From Methylobacterium planeticum (lineage in GTDB: Bacteria; Pseudomonadota; Alphaproteobacteria; Rhizobiales; Beijerinckiaceae), in contig NZ_VZZJ01000015.1 in NCBI RefSeq assembly GCF_008806345.1, positions 19,970 to 83,969 on the forward strand: 64,000 nt of DNA, read 5' to 3'. The notes below the pieces were generated by a model, which worked only from the letters and a program-made list of their open reading frames with translations, was not told where the DNA came from and did not search any database. Of this stretch, positions 7,157-16,661 are shown piece by piece. Every line of letters starts with the position of its first letter. Positions within the stretch are counted from its first letter, which is position 1. A program made the position numbers and the translations under genes.

Positions 7157-7987
7157 ATGACGGGACTGATGACGGGCAAGCGCGGCCTGATCATGGGGGT
7201 GGCCAACGATCACTCGATCGCCTGGGGCATCGCCAAGACCCTCCACGACCACGGCGCGCGGCTCGCCTTCACCTATCAGGGCGAGGCCCTGGGCCGGCGC
7301 GTCGGCCCCCTCGCGGCCCGGCTCGGCTCGGACATCGTGCTGCCCTGCGACGTCGAGGATCTGGCCTCTGTGGACGCGGCCTTCGCGGGCCTCGACGAGC
7401 GCTTCGGCGGCGAGCTCGACTTCGTGGTCCACGCCATCGGCTTCTCCGACAAGGCGCAGCTCAAGGGCCGCTACGTCGACGTGACCACCCGCGAGAACTT
7501 CTCCCGCACCCTGGCGATCTCGTGCTTCTCCTTCACGGAGATCGCGCAGCGCGCCGCCAGGCGCATGAAGGGCGGCGGCTCGCTCCTGACCCTGACCTAT
7601 GGCGGCTCGACCCGGGTGATGCCGAACTACAACGTCATGGGCGTCGCCAAGGCCGCCCTCGAGGCCTCGGTGCGCTATCTCGCGGCCGATCTCGGCCCCG
7701 ACGGCATCCGGGTCAACGCCCTCTCGGCGGGCCCGATGCGGACGCTGGCGGGGGCCGGCATCGCGGATGCCCGCCTGATGTTCAACCACCAGAAGGCCCA
7801 CGCGCCGCTGCGGCGCACCGTCAGCCTCGCGGAGGTCGGCGGCTCGGCCCTCTACCTCCTCTCCGACCTCTCGGGCGGGGTCACCGGAGAGGTCCACTTC
7901 GTCGATTCGGGCTACAACATCATCTCGATGCCCCGCCCCGACGTGCTCCAGGCGCAGGACGCGGCGGGCGTCGTCGGCGACGTCTGA
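7157..7987 (+). CDS. fabI: FabI, enoyl-ACP reductase
   Basis: 276 residues of the short-chain dehydrogenase fold with FabI features: the nucleotide loop GVANDHSIAWGIA and the active-site pair Tyr158 and Lys165 in PNYNVMGVAKAALEA, plus Tyr148 in LTLTYGG. It reduces trans-2-enoyl-ACP with NADH in the last step of each elongation cycle and is the family targeted by triclosan and isoniazid-type inhibitors. The ATG at 7157 is taken as start; a second ATG four codons on would barely change the protein. Downstream is a 15-bp repeat and then the GH15 gene. Confidence 0.95.
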   Translation: MTGLMTGKRGLIMGVANDHSIAWGIAKTLHDHGARLAFTYQGEALGRRVGPLAARLGSDIVLPCDVEDLASVDAAFAGLDERFGGELDFVVHAIGFSDKAQLKGRYVDVTTRENFSRTLAISCFSFTEIAQRAARRMKGGGSLLTLTYGGSTRVMPNYNVMGVAKAALEASVRYLAADLGPDGIRVNALSAGPMRTLAGAGIADARLMFNHQKAHAPLRRTVSLAEVGGSALYLLSDLSGGVTGEVHFVDSGYNIISMPRPDVLQAQDAAGVVGDV

Positions 7988-8000
7988 GGAGAGCCTTCGG

Positions 8001-8045
8001 GCGGGGGATCCCGGCGCGGGGGATCCCGGCGCGGGGGATCCCGGC
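8001..8045 (+). repeat. Three-copy 15-bp tandem repeat after fabI
   Basis: Perfect units gcgggggatcccggc begin at 8001, 8016 and 8031, with a partial fourth. Each contains the palindrome ggatcc. The run begins 13 bp after the fabI stop. Confidence 0.9.
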
Positions 8046-8150
8046 GCGGGGCGCGCGATGGGGCGGAGCGCGGGCCGGCCGGTCCGTGTGGCAGATTGTC
8101 GGGACGCATCGATCCGGCCCGCCGCGACGCTATCTCGCGGGGATCCCCCC

Positions 8151-8182
8151 AGAGCCCCAGAGCCCCAGAGTCCCAGAGCCCC
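8151..8182 (+). repeat. Four-copy 8-bp tandem repeat directly before the GH15 start
   Basis: agagcccc occurs at 8151, 8159, 8167 (agagtccc) and 8175, ending immediately before the TTG at 8183. A period of 8 would cycle the frame if translated, which argues it is leader DNA. Confidence 0.85.
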
Positions 8183-10069
8183 TTGTCCAAGCCCATCAGC
8201 GACTACGCCATCATCGGCGACACCCACTCGACCGCCCTGGTCTCCCGCGATGGCTCGATCGACTGGCTGTGCTGGCCGCGGCACGATTCGCCGGCCCTGT
8301 TCCTGCGCCTCCTCGACGAGGCCCGGGGGGGCGCCTGCAGCCTCGACTGGGAGGGCCTGACCGGCACGGAGCGCCGCTACCTGCCGGGCACCAACGTGCT
8401 CGAGACGACCTTCACCACCCGCACCGGCCGCGCCCGCCTCAGCGACGCGATGCCGGTGAACCCGCCCGCCGCCGAGCCCGAGGAGGGACCGGACAGCGAG
8501 GGCGACAGCCGCCTGATCCGCCTCGTCACCTGCGAGGCCGGCACCGTGACGGGCCGGTTCCGGACGCGCCCGACCTTCGATTACGCGCGGCGCCCCTGCA
8601 CGCCGGTGCTGCAGGCCGGCACGGTGCTGTTCGAGGCCGGCGACCAGCGCCTGCGGGTCTGCGCCTCGCACCCGCCCCGGATCGAGGGCGACGCCGCCGA
8701 GACGGCCTTCACCCTGCGGCGGGGCGAGACCGCCTACCTGATCCTCACCCACGGGGAGGACGGGCGATCGGCCGGGATCGAGGATTTCGCCGCCGGGCAG
8801 GACTGCCTCGCGCGCACGGTGGCCTATTGGGAGCGCTGGAGCGCCCGCTGCACCTATGACGGCCCCTACCGCGAGGCGGTGCTGCGCTCGGCCCTCTGCC
8901 TCAAGCTCCTCACCTACGCGCCGAGCGGCGCGATCGTGGCCGCCGCGACCGCGGGCCTGCCCGAGGCGGTGCCGGGCAACCGCAACTACGATTACCGCTT
9001 CACCTGGATGCGCGACGCGAGCTTCACGGTGACGGCCTTCGTGATGCTCGGCTACGTGCGCGAGGCCTCCGAGTTCCTGCGTTTCCTGCGCGAGGCGGAT
9101 GGCAGCTTCGGCCGCGACACGCGCCTGCTCTACGGCATCGCCGGCGACATGCTCCCCGAGGAGGCGCTGACCCACCTGGCGGGGTGGCGCGGCACCGGGC
9201 CGGTGCTGATCGGCAACGCCGCCGCGGACCAGGACCAGCACGACATCTACGGCGAGCTGATGCGGGCCCTGTGCGGCTTCCTCGAGGCGGTGGATTACGA
9301 CCCGCCCGAGAAGGTCAACGACCGCCTGCCCGAGGTCCTGGAGAACCTCACCGCCCGGGCCCTCGCCTGCCGCGACGTGCCGGACCAGGGCATCTGGGAG
9401 CTGCGCACCGAGCCGCGCCACCAGGTCCACACCAAGGCGATGATCTGGGTCGCCCTCGACAACGCCGTGCGCATCGCCCGCAAGATCGAGGGCGTGCCCC
9501 CGGGGCGGATCGCCGAGTGGGAGACGGCCGCCGCCGAGATCCGCGCCGACTACCTCGCCCGCGCCTGGAACCCCGGGAAGCAGGCCTATGTGGGCAGCTA
9601 CGAGAGCGACGACCTCGACGCGGCGGTGATGCGGGTGGCGCTGTTCGGGGCGATCGACCCGCGCGATCCCCGCATGCTCTCGACCGTGCGCGCCATCGAG
9701 CGGGAGCTCGGCGCGGGCGACCTGATTCACCGCTACCGGATGCCGGACGGGCTCGAGGGCCGGGAGGGCACCTTCACGGCCTGCGCCTTCTGGCGGGTCG
9801 GCTGCCTCGCGCTCGCGGGCCATACCGGCGAGGCGACGGCGATCTTCGAGCGCCTGCTCGCGCGGGGCAACGATGTCGGGCTCTTCGCCGAGGAGATCGA
9901 CCCGTCCACGGGCGAGCAGCTCGGCAACACGCCCCAGGGCTTCACCCACATGGCGCTGATCAACGCGGCGATCCGCCTGAAGGGCTGCCTCGCCGCGTTC
10001 GGCCTCGTCGGGGCGGAGGAGGCCGGGGCCCGCGACGCGGGGGCCGGGGCGGCGCAGGCCGCCGAGTGA
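8183..10069 (+). CDS. Glycoside hydrolase family 15 protein (glucoamylase/trehalase type)
   Basis: 628 residues from a TTG start. Homologues begin with a motif like SKPISDYAIIGD, so TTG 8183 is preferred over the TTG at 8096, whose extra 29 residues would be encoded mostly by the 8-bp repeat. The N-terminal beta-sandwich has DGSIDWLCWPRHDSPALF. The (alpha/alpha)6 barrel has NYDYRFTWMRDASFT, the general acid Glu in GIWELRTEPRHQVHTK, and EEIDPSTGEQLGN...FTHMALINAA near the end, where the base lies. The family hydrolyses alpha-glucosidic bonds of maltodextrin or trehalose. No signal peptide is seen, so it is probably cytoplasmic. Confidence 0.85.
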   Translation: MSKPISDYAIIGDTHSTALVSRDGSIDWLCWPRHDSPALFLRLLDEARGGACSLDWEGLTGTERRYLPGTNVLETTFTTRTGRARLSDAMPVNPPAAEPEEGPDSEGDSRLIRLVTCEAGTVTGRFRTRPTFDYARRPCTPVLQAGTVLFEAGDQRLRVCASHPPRIEGDAAETAFTLRRGETAYLILTHGEDGRSAGIEDFAAGQDCLARTVAYWERWSARCTYDGPYREAVLRSALCLKLLTYAPSGAIVAAATAGLPEAVPGNRNYDYRFTWMRDASFTVTAFVMLGYVREASEFLRFLREADGSFGRDTRLLYGIAGDMLPEEALTHLAGWRGTGPVLIGNAAADQDQHDIYGELMRALCGFLEAVDYDPPEKVNDRLPEVLENLTARALACRDVPDQGIWELRTEPRHQVHTKAMIWVALDNAVRIARKIEGVPPGRIAEWETAAAEIRADYLARAWNPGKQAYVGSYESDDLDAAVMRVALFGAIDPRDPRMLSTVRAIERELGAGDLIHRYRMPDGLEGREGTFTACAFWRVGCLALAGHTGEATAIFERLLARGNDVGLFAEEIDPSTGEQLGNTPQGFTHMALINAAIRLKGCLAAFGLVGAEEAGARDAGAGAAQAAE

Positions 10070-10074
10070 GGCGC

Positions 10075-10114
10075 CCCGCCGGTCGGGCCGCCCGCCGGTC
10101 AGACCGCCCGCCGG

Positions 10115-10122
<8 letters not shown>
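10075..10122 (-). repeat. Three-copy 16-bp tandem repeat spanning the HD-GYP stop codon
   Basis: Units beginning cccgccggtc at 10075, 10091 and 10107. The third carries the TGA stop (tca at 10115) of the HD-GYP gene and the second carries a copy of it, the same pattern as at 3611-3680. Confidence 0.85.
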
Positions 10123-11266
<1,144 letters not shown>

Positions 11267-11455
11267 GCGATCCAACTTTTTGCTTCAGGGTGAACTATGC
11301 GGCTCAGGCGTTAAGCGAGCTTGAAATGCCGCAAGTCCGGCCGGGCTCGGATTCGCGCCGTGCGGAGCGAAATTTGCGGAGTTTGCGCCGGAGCTGAGCG
11401 ATATTGGCCAGACCGCGCCCGGCCGGCACGTCGGCTCCCGGCGAATCATCCGGGC

Positions 11456-11938
11456 TCAGATGTCGAATTGCGGCGGCAGCGGCTCGGGCCGGACCGCCTG
11501 CAGGCCCTCGGCCCGGCGGCACAGGTCCTCGACGCTGACGGCGTCGAGGGTGGCGAGGAAGGCCGCGTGGGCCGCCTGGATCGTCGGCTCCACGAGGGCG
11601 GCGATCAGGGCCGAGGGCGCGCCCTCGCCGGCCTCCTCGCCGCCGGCCGCCGCGCGGGCGATGTCCCCGAGGCTGATGCGGCGGCGCTCGCGGGCGAGCT
11701 CGTAGCCGCCGCGCGGGCCGCGCACGCCCTTCAGCAGCCCGTGGCGGACGAGGGCCTGCAGCACCGTCTCGAGATGGCGCGGCGGCAGGCCGTGGCGGGC
11801 GGCGAGCATCCGGGCGTTCACGGGCTGCGGCCGGGCGTGGAGCGCGATGTCCACCACCGCCGCCGCCGCGAGGCGCAGCCGCCCGGCCGGGAGGGGGATC
11901 GCCGGCGCGGGCGGCGGGGACGCGGGATCGGGGCGCAT
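11456..11938 (-). CDS. Rrf2-family transcriptional regulator without the cluster cysteines
   Basis: 160 residues. The N-terminal winged helix holds LAARHGLPPRHLETVLQALVRHGLLKGVRGPRGGYELAR, the Rrf2 recognition helix and wing. IscR- and NsrR-type members bind an Fe-S cluster through three cysteines after the wing; here that segment (SLGDIARAAAGGEEAGEG) has none, and the only Cys is in EDLCRRAEG near the C-terminus. So it is probably not an Fe-S sensor. The ATG at 11938 gives a start typical of the family after a Pro-rich lead. It faces the end of dut in the same direction. Confidence 0.85.
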   Translation of the reverse strand: MRPDPASPPPAPAIPLPAGRLRLAAAAVVDIALHARPQPVNARMLAARHGLPPRHLETVLQALVRHGLLKGVRGPRGGYELARERRRISLGDIARAAAGGEEAGEGAPSALIAALVEPTIQAAHAAFLATLDAVSVEDLCRRAEGLQAVRPEPLPPQFDI

Positions 11939-11992
11939 GGGCGCGATGCTACGCTGTTCGGACGCGGAATGCGCGCCGGCCCGCATCCGCCC

Positions 11993-12490
11993 TCACCGGC
12001 GCCCGCTCGACCCGAAGCCGCCGCTGCCGCGCCGGCGATCCCCCTCCCGGCCGGGCCGCGGCTCCGCGTCCGCGACGATGCGCAGGCGCGGCCGGGTCAC
12101 CCGGGTGAAGACGAGCTGGGCGATGCGGTCCCCGGGGGCGATGGCGATGGCGGGGCCGGGGGCCGGGTTGCGGTTCCAGGCCGAGACCAGGAGCGGGCCC
12201 TCGTAATCGGCATCGATCACGCCGGTGCCGTTGCCGAGCACCAGCCCCTCCCGGTGGCCGAGGCCGGAGCGGGGGAAGACGAGGCCGCACCAGGCCGGAT
12301 CGCCGATCATCACGGCGATCCCGGCGGGGATCAGGGCGGGGGGGCCCTGCGGCGCCAGCTCCAGCGGCGCGTCGAGGCAGGCGTGCAGGTCGAGCCCGGC
12401 GGCGGCGTCCGAGCCCCAGCGCGGGAAGCCCCAGCCCGGGAGCCGGCCGTCGAGGAGGCGGATCGCAACGTCGAGGGGCGGCTCGCTCAC
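11993..12490 (-). CDS. dut: dUTP diphosphatase
   Basis: 165 residues with the trimeric dUTPase motifs in order: motif 1 SDAAAGLDLHA, motif 2 PRSGLG, motif 3 GVIDADYEGPL, motif 4 GDRIAQLVF and the Gly-rich motif 5 RGSGGFGSSG at the C-terminus, so the active site is complete. It converts dUTP to dUMP, limiting uracil in DNA and feeding thymidylate synthesis. The GTG start at 12490 overlaps the TGA of the upstream lyase gene (GTGA), a sign of translational coupling. Confidence 0.93.
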   Translation of the reverse strand: MSEPPLDVAIRLLDGRLPGWGFPRWGSDAAAGLDLHACLDAPLELAPQGPPALIPAGIAVMIGDPAWCGLVFPRSGLGHREGLVLGNGTGVIDADYEGPLLVSAWNRNPAPGPAIAIAPGDRIAQLVFTRVTRPRLRIVADAEPRPGREGDRRRGSGGFGSSGRR

Positions 12491-13374
12491 GGGTGGCGCG
12501 CGGCGATGGCGTCCGCCATGCCGAGGAGGCGGCGCGCCTCCTCGGCATGCAGCCGCTCGACCATGCGGCCCCGGAAGCCGATCGCGCCGCGCCCCTGGTT
12601 CTCCGGCGCCGCGAAGGCGGCCAGGAGGTCGCGGGCCTCCGCGACCTCCGCCTCGGTCGGGCCGAACGCCGCGTTCGCCGCCTCGATCTGGCTCGGATGG
12701 ACCAGCATCTTGCCGTCGAAGCCGCAATCGCGCCCCTGCTCGCACTCGGCCCGGAAGCCCTCGGCGTCGTGGAAGGCGTTGTAGATGCCGTCGATGATGT
12801 CGATCTCGTATGCGCGGGCGGCGGCGACCGCGCTCATCAGCCAGGGCATCAAGGCCGGGCGGCCCGGCACGCCGAGGCGCACGCGGCTCGCCTTGGCGAG
12901 GTCGTTCGGCCCGAGGACGAGGCCGGCGAGGCGGGTGTCGACGTCCCGCGCCGCGCTCGCGATCGCGCCGATTTCCAGGATGGCGAGGGGGCTCTCGATC
13001 ATCGCCCAGACGCGGGTGCGGGCCGGGGCGCCGAGCCGGCGCAGGCGCGAGCCCACCGCCACCAGGGCATCCGGCCCGTTGACCTTCGGCACCAGGATCG
13101 CGTCGGGCCCGGCCGGCGCGATGGCGGCGAGGTCCGCCTCGCCCCAGGGGGTGTCGAGGGGGTTGACCCGCACCACGACCTCGCGCCGCCCGAAGACGCC
13201 GCCGCGCACGGCGGCGACGACGCCCGCGCGGGCCGTCTCCTTGGCCTCGGGCGCCACCGCGTCCTCGAGGTCGATCATCACGACGTCGGTGGGCAGGCCC
13301 TGGGCCTTCTCGAGCGCGCGCGGGTTCGAGCCCGGCATCGAGAGGACGCTGCGACGGGGACGAATCTCGGTCAT
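12487..13374 (-). CDS. HpcH/HpaI-family (citrate lyase beta/malyl-CoA type) enzyme
   Basis: 295 residues of the CitE-like TIM barrel. Visible are RRSVLSMPGSNPRALEKA, the metal/CoA region MIDLEDAVAPEAK, RVNPLDTPWGEADL, the catalytic MIESPLAI, LVLGPNDLAK and GKMLVHPSQIEAAN. The family cleaves or hydrolyses malyl- or citramalyl-CoA; in methylotrophs a stand-alone member of this length is a malyl-CoA thioesterase, so that activity is likely but unproven. The ATG at 13374 has GAGGAGGGG upstream, and a longer frame is rejected. It shares a GTGA overlap with dut. Confidence 0.85.
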   Translation of the reverse strand: MTEIRPRRSVLSMPGSNPRALEKAQGLPTDVVMIDLEDAVAPEAKETARAGVVAAVRGGVFGRREVVVRVNPLDTPWGEADLAAIAPAGPDAILVPKVNGPDALVAVGSRLRRLGAPARTRVWAMIESPLAILEIGAIASAARDVDTRLAGLVLGPNDLAKASRVRLGVPGRPALMPWLMSAVAAARAYEIDIIDGIYNAFHDAEGFRAECEQGRDCGFDGKMLVHPSQIEAANAAFGPTEAEVAEARDLLAAFAAPENQGRGAIGFRGRMVERLHAEEARRLLGMADAIAARHP

Positions 13375-13515
13375 GTGGGAAGACCCCTCCTCGTGCCCGG
13401 CTGCCCGGGCGCCCGCACGTCCCGGATGCCGGAAGATCCGGCGAGCCGCTCTGTCCGGGCGCCGCATTTGCGGGCGACGCAGACGCCGATACCGTCCCGG
13501 CTACCCCGAGACAAG

Positions 13516-13575
13516 GATCGAGACTCGGATCGAGACTCGGATCACGACTCGGATCACGACTCGGATCGGGGATCG
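13516..13575 (+). repeat. Five-copy 12-bp tandem repeat just before the DUF429 gene
   Basis: Units gatcgagactcg (twice), gatcacgactcg (twice) and gatcggggatcg run back to back and end 11 bp before the ATG at 13587, where the ribosome site would be expected. Confidence 0.9.
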
Positions 13576-13586
13576 GGGGAGACGGG

Positions 13587-14324
13587 ATGGCGCGCTGGAT
13601 CGCCGGGCTCGACGGGTGCCGGGGCGCCTGGGCCGGGGCCCTCCTCGACCTCGACGATCCGGGCCGCTTCCGCACCGGCCTGTTCGCCAGCGTGGCGGCA
13701 TGCCTGGACGGGCCCGAGGCGCCGCTCAGTGTCGGCATCGACGTGCCGATCGGCCTGCCGGACCGGGTGATCGGGGGCGGGCGCGGCGCCGACCGGGCGG
13801 CCCGGGCGGTCCTGGGGGCGTCCGGCCGCGCCAGCGTCTTCCCGGTGCCCCCGCGCGCGGCGGTCTATGCCGAGACCTACGAGGCCGCCAAGGGATTGTC
13901 GCGGGCCCACAGCGATCCGCCCTTCGCGCCCTCGATCCAGTGCTGGAACATCCTGGCCTCCGTGCGGGCGGTCGACGGGCTGCTGCGCGGCCGGCCCGAG
14001 CTCCGGTCGCGCCTGCACGAGGTCCATCCCGAGATCGCCTTCCGGTGCCTCAACGCCGGCGCGGCCCTCCCCCGCAAGAAGGGGCCGGAGCGCGCGCAGG
14101 GCCTCGCCGCGCGCGGGCGGCTCCTGCGCGCCGCCGGGCTCCCGGAGGCCCTGGTCCTGGCCCGCCCCCGGGGCGCGGGGGCCGACGACCACCTCGACGC
14201 GCTCGCGGGCCTCGTCGTCGCCCGCGACATCCTGCTCGGCCGGGCCGTCCCCCTGCCCGACCCGCCGGAGCGGGACGCCCACGGCCTGCCGGTGGTGATC
14301 TGGGCACCGGCCGCCCGCGCGTGA
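13587..14324 (+). CDS. DUF429 predicted RNase H-like protein
   Basis: 245 residues. The N-terminus WIAGLDGCRGAWAGALLD and the following SVGIDVPIGLP carry the conserved Asp residues of the DUF429 RNase H-like fold; later come EVHPEIAFRCLN and GADDHLDALAGLVVA, with the third acidic cluster. The family is thought to be nuclease-like but has no firm activity. GGGGAGACGGG overlaps the end of the 12-bp repeat just before the ATG. The Nudix gene follows 36 bp on. Confidence 0.8.
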   Translation: MARWIAGLDGCRGAWAGALLDLDDPGRFRTGLFASVAACLDGPEAPLSVGIDVPIGLPDRVIGGGRGADRAARAVLGASGRASVFPVPPRAAVYAETYEAAKGLSRAHSDPPFAPSIQCWNILASVRAVDGLLRGRPELRSRLHEVHPEIAFRCLNAGAALPRKKGPERAQGLAARGRLLRAAGLPEALVLARPRGAGADDHLDALAGLVVARDILLGRAVPLPDPPERDAHGLPVVIWAPAARA

Positions 14325-14360
14325 TAGGTCTGCCGCGTCAGCGACCCGAGCGGAGACGAC

Positions 14361-14876
14361 ATGGCCCCCAGCGAACTTCCCGTCCGCCACATCGCCCGCG
14401 CCCTGGTCTTCGATCCGGCCGACCGGCTCCTGCTCATCGCCTACGAGTCGGTGCGCCCGATCGATCCGGACAAGCCCGGCGACCGGACCTTCTGGTTCAT
14501 GCCCGGCGGCGGGCTGGAGGCCGGGGAGAGCCATGTCGAGGGCTGCCGGCGCGAGCTGTCGGAGGAGATCGGCGTGGACGGGGCCGAGATTGGCCCCGAG
14601 GTCGCGACCTGCGACGGGCCCTTCCACCTGTTCACGACCGCGCGGGACGCGCGGGAGCGCTACTTCCTGGTGCGGCTGCCCGACGACCGCATCGACACGA
14701 GCCGCCTTGCCGAGACCGAGGACAACCCGGTGCTGGGCACCCGCTGGTGGACCCTCGCCGAGCTGGCGGAGAGCCGGGAGCGCATCGAGCCGGCGGGCCT
14801 CGCCGGGCTCGCGGCGCGCCTCGTCGCCGGGGATATCCCGCCGGCGCCGGTCACGTTGTCGTGGCGCGACGCTTGA
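14361..14876 (+). CDS. Nudix hydrolase
   Basis: 171 residues with a full Nudix box, G-x5-E-x7-REL-x-EE-x-G, in GGGLEAGESHVEGCRRE followed by LSEEIG. The enzyme would cleave a nucleoside diphosphate linked to another moiety, using Mg2+ bound by the REXXEE glutamates. The substrate is unknown; the N-terminus (VRHIARALVFDPADRLLLIAYE) and the TFWFMPGGG strand fit general ADP-ribose or NTP type hydrolases. It is followed 71 bp later by the carbonic anhydrase. Confidence 0.9.
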   Translation: MAPSELPVRHIARALVFDPADRLLLIAYESVRPIDPDKPGDRTFWFMPGGGLEAGESHVEGCRRELSEEIGVDGAEIGPEVATCDGPFHLFTTARDARERYFLVRLPDDRIDTSRLAETEDNPVLGTRWWTLAELAESRERIEPAGLAGLAARLVAGDIPPAPVTLSWRDA

Positions 14877-14947
14877 GTCGGGCACCGCTCCGGGACATGG
14901 GAGTTGGCGACGTTGACCCGTGACCCGGCCGCCGGAGGTGAACCGAC

Positions 14948-15613
14948 ATGTTTCCTGACAAGCTGACCGAAGGCTACCGCGCCTTTCTGGAGAACCGCTT
15001 CCCGAGCGAGAGCCGGCGCTACGCCCAGCTCGCCAGGACCCAGGACCCAGACGTGCTGGTGATCGGCTGCTGCGACAGCCGGGTCTCCCCCGAGGTGATC
15101 TTCGATGTCGGGCCCGGCGAGTTGTTCGTGATCCGCAACGTCGCCAACATCGTGCCGCCCTGCGAGACCGGCGGCGAGTACCACGGCACCTCGGCGGCGA
15201 TCGAGTTCGCCGTGCAGGCCCTCGCGGTGACGCACATCGTGGTGCTCGGTCACGCCACCTGCGGCGGCATCAAGGCCTACGCCGACAAGGCCAAGCCCCT
15301 CTCCCCGGGCAACTTCATCGGCAAGTGGGTCTCGCTGGTGAAGCCCGCCGAGGAGAAGGCGGGGGATTCCTCGGCCCCCGACTACCTCACCCGCATGGAG
15401 CACGCGATGGTGAGCCAGAGCATCGAGAACCTGATGACCTTCCCGTTCATCCGCGAGCGGGTCGAGGCCGGCACGCTGCACCTGCACGGCGCCCATTTCG
15501 GCGTCGCCTCGGGCGACCTCCTGGTGCGCAACGCCGAGACCGGCGATTTCGCCCCGATCACCGATGCCGCCGGCCAGCGCCTCAGCCCGGCCACGCTGAT
15601 CCGCTGCACCTGA
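14948..15613 (+). CDS. Beta-class carbonic anhydrase
   Basis: 221 residues. The CxDxR zinc/active-site motif is Cys41-Cys42-Asp43-Ser44-Arg45 in GCCDSRVSP, and His102 and Cys105 in LGHATCGG complete the zinc ligands. It interconverts CO2 and bicarbonate in the cytoplasm, useful where carboxylation or pH control matters. GGAGGTGA precedes the ATG. The gene is closed by the hairpin at 15633-15653. Confidence 0.93.
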   Translation: MFPDKLTEGYRAFLENRFPSESRRYAQLARTQDPDVLVIGCCDSRVSPEVIFDVGPGELFVIRNVANIVPPCETGGEYHGTSAAIEFAVQALAVTHIVVLGHATCGGIKAYADKAKPLSPGNFIGKWVSLVKPAEEKAGDSSAPDYLTRMEHAMVSQSIENLMTFPFIRERVEAGTLHLHGAHFGVASGDLLVRNAETGDFAPITDAAGQRLSPATLIRCT

Positions 15614-15632
15614 CGCCGCCCGCGCACGAAAA

Positions 15633-15653
15633 CGGCGGGCCTGGGGCCCGCCG
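15633..15653. terminator. Hairpin after carbonic anhydrase
   Basis: cggcgggcc and ggcccgccg form a perfect 9-bp stem with a tgg loop, 19 bp after the stop. It also lies 60 bp beyond the end of the convergent DUF4142 gene, so it may act for both strands. Confidence 0.75.
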
Positions 15654-15712
15654 TGTCCGGTCGGGGCTCGCCGGAGGGGATCCTCCGGCGGCCCGGGATC
15701 GCGCCGGTCCGC

Positions 15713-16417
15713 TCAGCGGGCGCCGGGCAGGCGCTGAGCCATCGCGTAGTGCTCCTGGAGCACCGGCAGGGCCTGCTGGGCGTAGTTGCGCAGGGCCGGA
15801 TTCGGGCCCGACGAGGCGTAGGCCTGCGTCATGCCGATCGTCATCTGGTGGGCCGCCAGCTGCTGCTGACCGTAGAGGCGGTCGAAGCGGGCGCCGGGCG
15901 GGGTCTGGGACAGCTCGGCGAGCATCGCCTGCTGCTCCGGGTTTGGCGGCACGATGGTGGTGCCCGCCGTGGTGTCGACGTCGCCCGTGGCGTAGCCGGC
16001 ACCGACCGCCGCGCCGCGCTGCGCGCCCGAGCCGAGGCCCTCGAGACCGCCGACCGGACCGCCCGAGAGGGTGCCGCCGACGACGCCGGCCGCCGCGCCC
16101 GTGGCCGCGCCGACCGCGCCGCCCGCCACCGCGAGGGGCGCGCCGATCAGGCCGTCGACCGGGCCGCCGCGGGCTGCCACGTAGTTCCGCTCGCCGCCCG
16201 CGAGGGCGACGTTGGCGGCGCGGTGGTCACGGATCGCGTGCTGGGCGAAGTTGCGCACGGCCGGGTTGCGCGACTTCGACAGCGCGATCTGGCTCGACTG
16301 GATCTCGAAGGCGTTGGCCTGCATCGCCTGGAGGCGGAAATCACCCGTGCCCTGGGCCATCGCCGGGGTCGAGACGGCGGCCAGGAGTGCGGACATGGCA
16401 ACGTATTTCTTGAACAT
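15713..16417 (-). CDS. Secreted DUF4142-type protein with a glycine-zipper insert
   Basis: 234 residues. A signal peptide (MFKKYVAMSALLAAVS, cleavage near PAMAQG) precedes the N-terminal half of a DUF4142 four-helix bundle (ANAFEIQSSQIALSKSRNPAVRNFAQHAIRDH). The second half returns at MLAELSQTPPGARFDRLYGQQQLAAHQ...LRNYAQQALPVLQEHYAMA. Between them about 70 residues (GAPLAVAGGAVGAATGAAAG and on) form a Gly/Ala-rich membrane-like zipper, unusual for the family. The ATG at 16417 has a weak AGG site. The function of DUF4142 proteins is not established. Confidence 0.75.
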   Translation of the reverse strand: MFKKYVAMSALLAAVSTPAMAQGTGDFRLQAMQANAFEIQSSQIALSKSRNPAVRNFAQHAIRDHRAANVALAGGERNYVAARGGPVDGLIGAPLAVAGGAVGAATGAAAGVVGGTLSGGPVGGLEGLGSGAQRGAAVGAGYATGDVDTTAGTTIVPPNPEQQAMLAELSQTPPGARFDRLYGQQQLAAHQMTIGMTQAYASSGPNPALRNYAQQALPVLQEHYAMAQRLPGAR

Positions 16418-16467
16418 ATCGAACCTCGATGAATGGTTGTCGGGGTACTGTTCCGGCCCGGACGACG

Positions 16468-16490
16468 CATGATCAATCAGGTCATGATCA
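16468..16490. promoter_or_regulatory. Direct repeat upstream of the DUF4142 gene
   Basis: catgatca occurs at 16468 and 16483, 15 bp apart, between the DUF4142 start and the acyltransferase gene. It could be an operator or chance duplication; no regulator is identified. Confidence 0.3.
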
Positions 16491-16661
16491 GTCGGTGCCG
16501 CGGAAAGCACTTCTGGCCGTCAACGGGGCGAGCCGGGCTTTGTTCCTAGAGAATTTGGGGCTTATTTCCTTGGACTTGACCGGTTTGAGCGCAGGCTTGA
16601 CCTTATCACGCGCGCCGCTGGTGCCTCGCGGTCCGCGCGTCGCGGTTGCGGGACCGTCGGC

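Noticed and set aside
7097..9949. A 950-residue open frame antisense to fabI and the GH15 gene
   Set aside because: It is a long stopless shadow typical of very high GC DNA, with no recognisable domain and no ribosome site.
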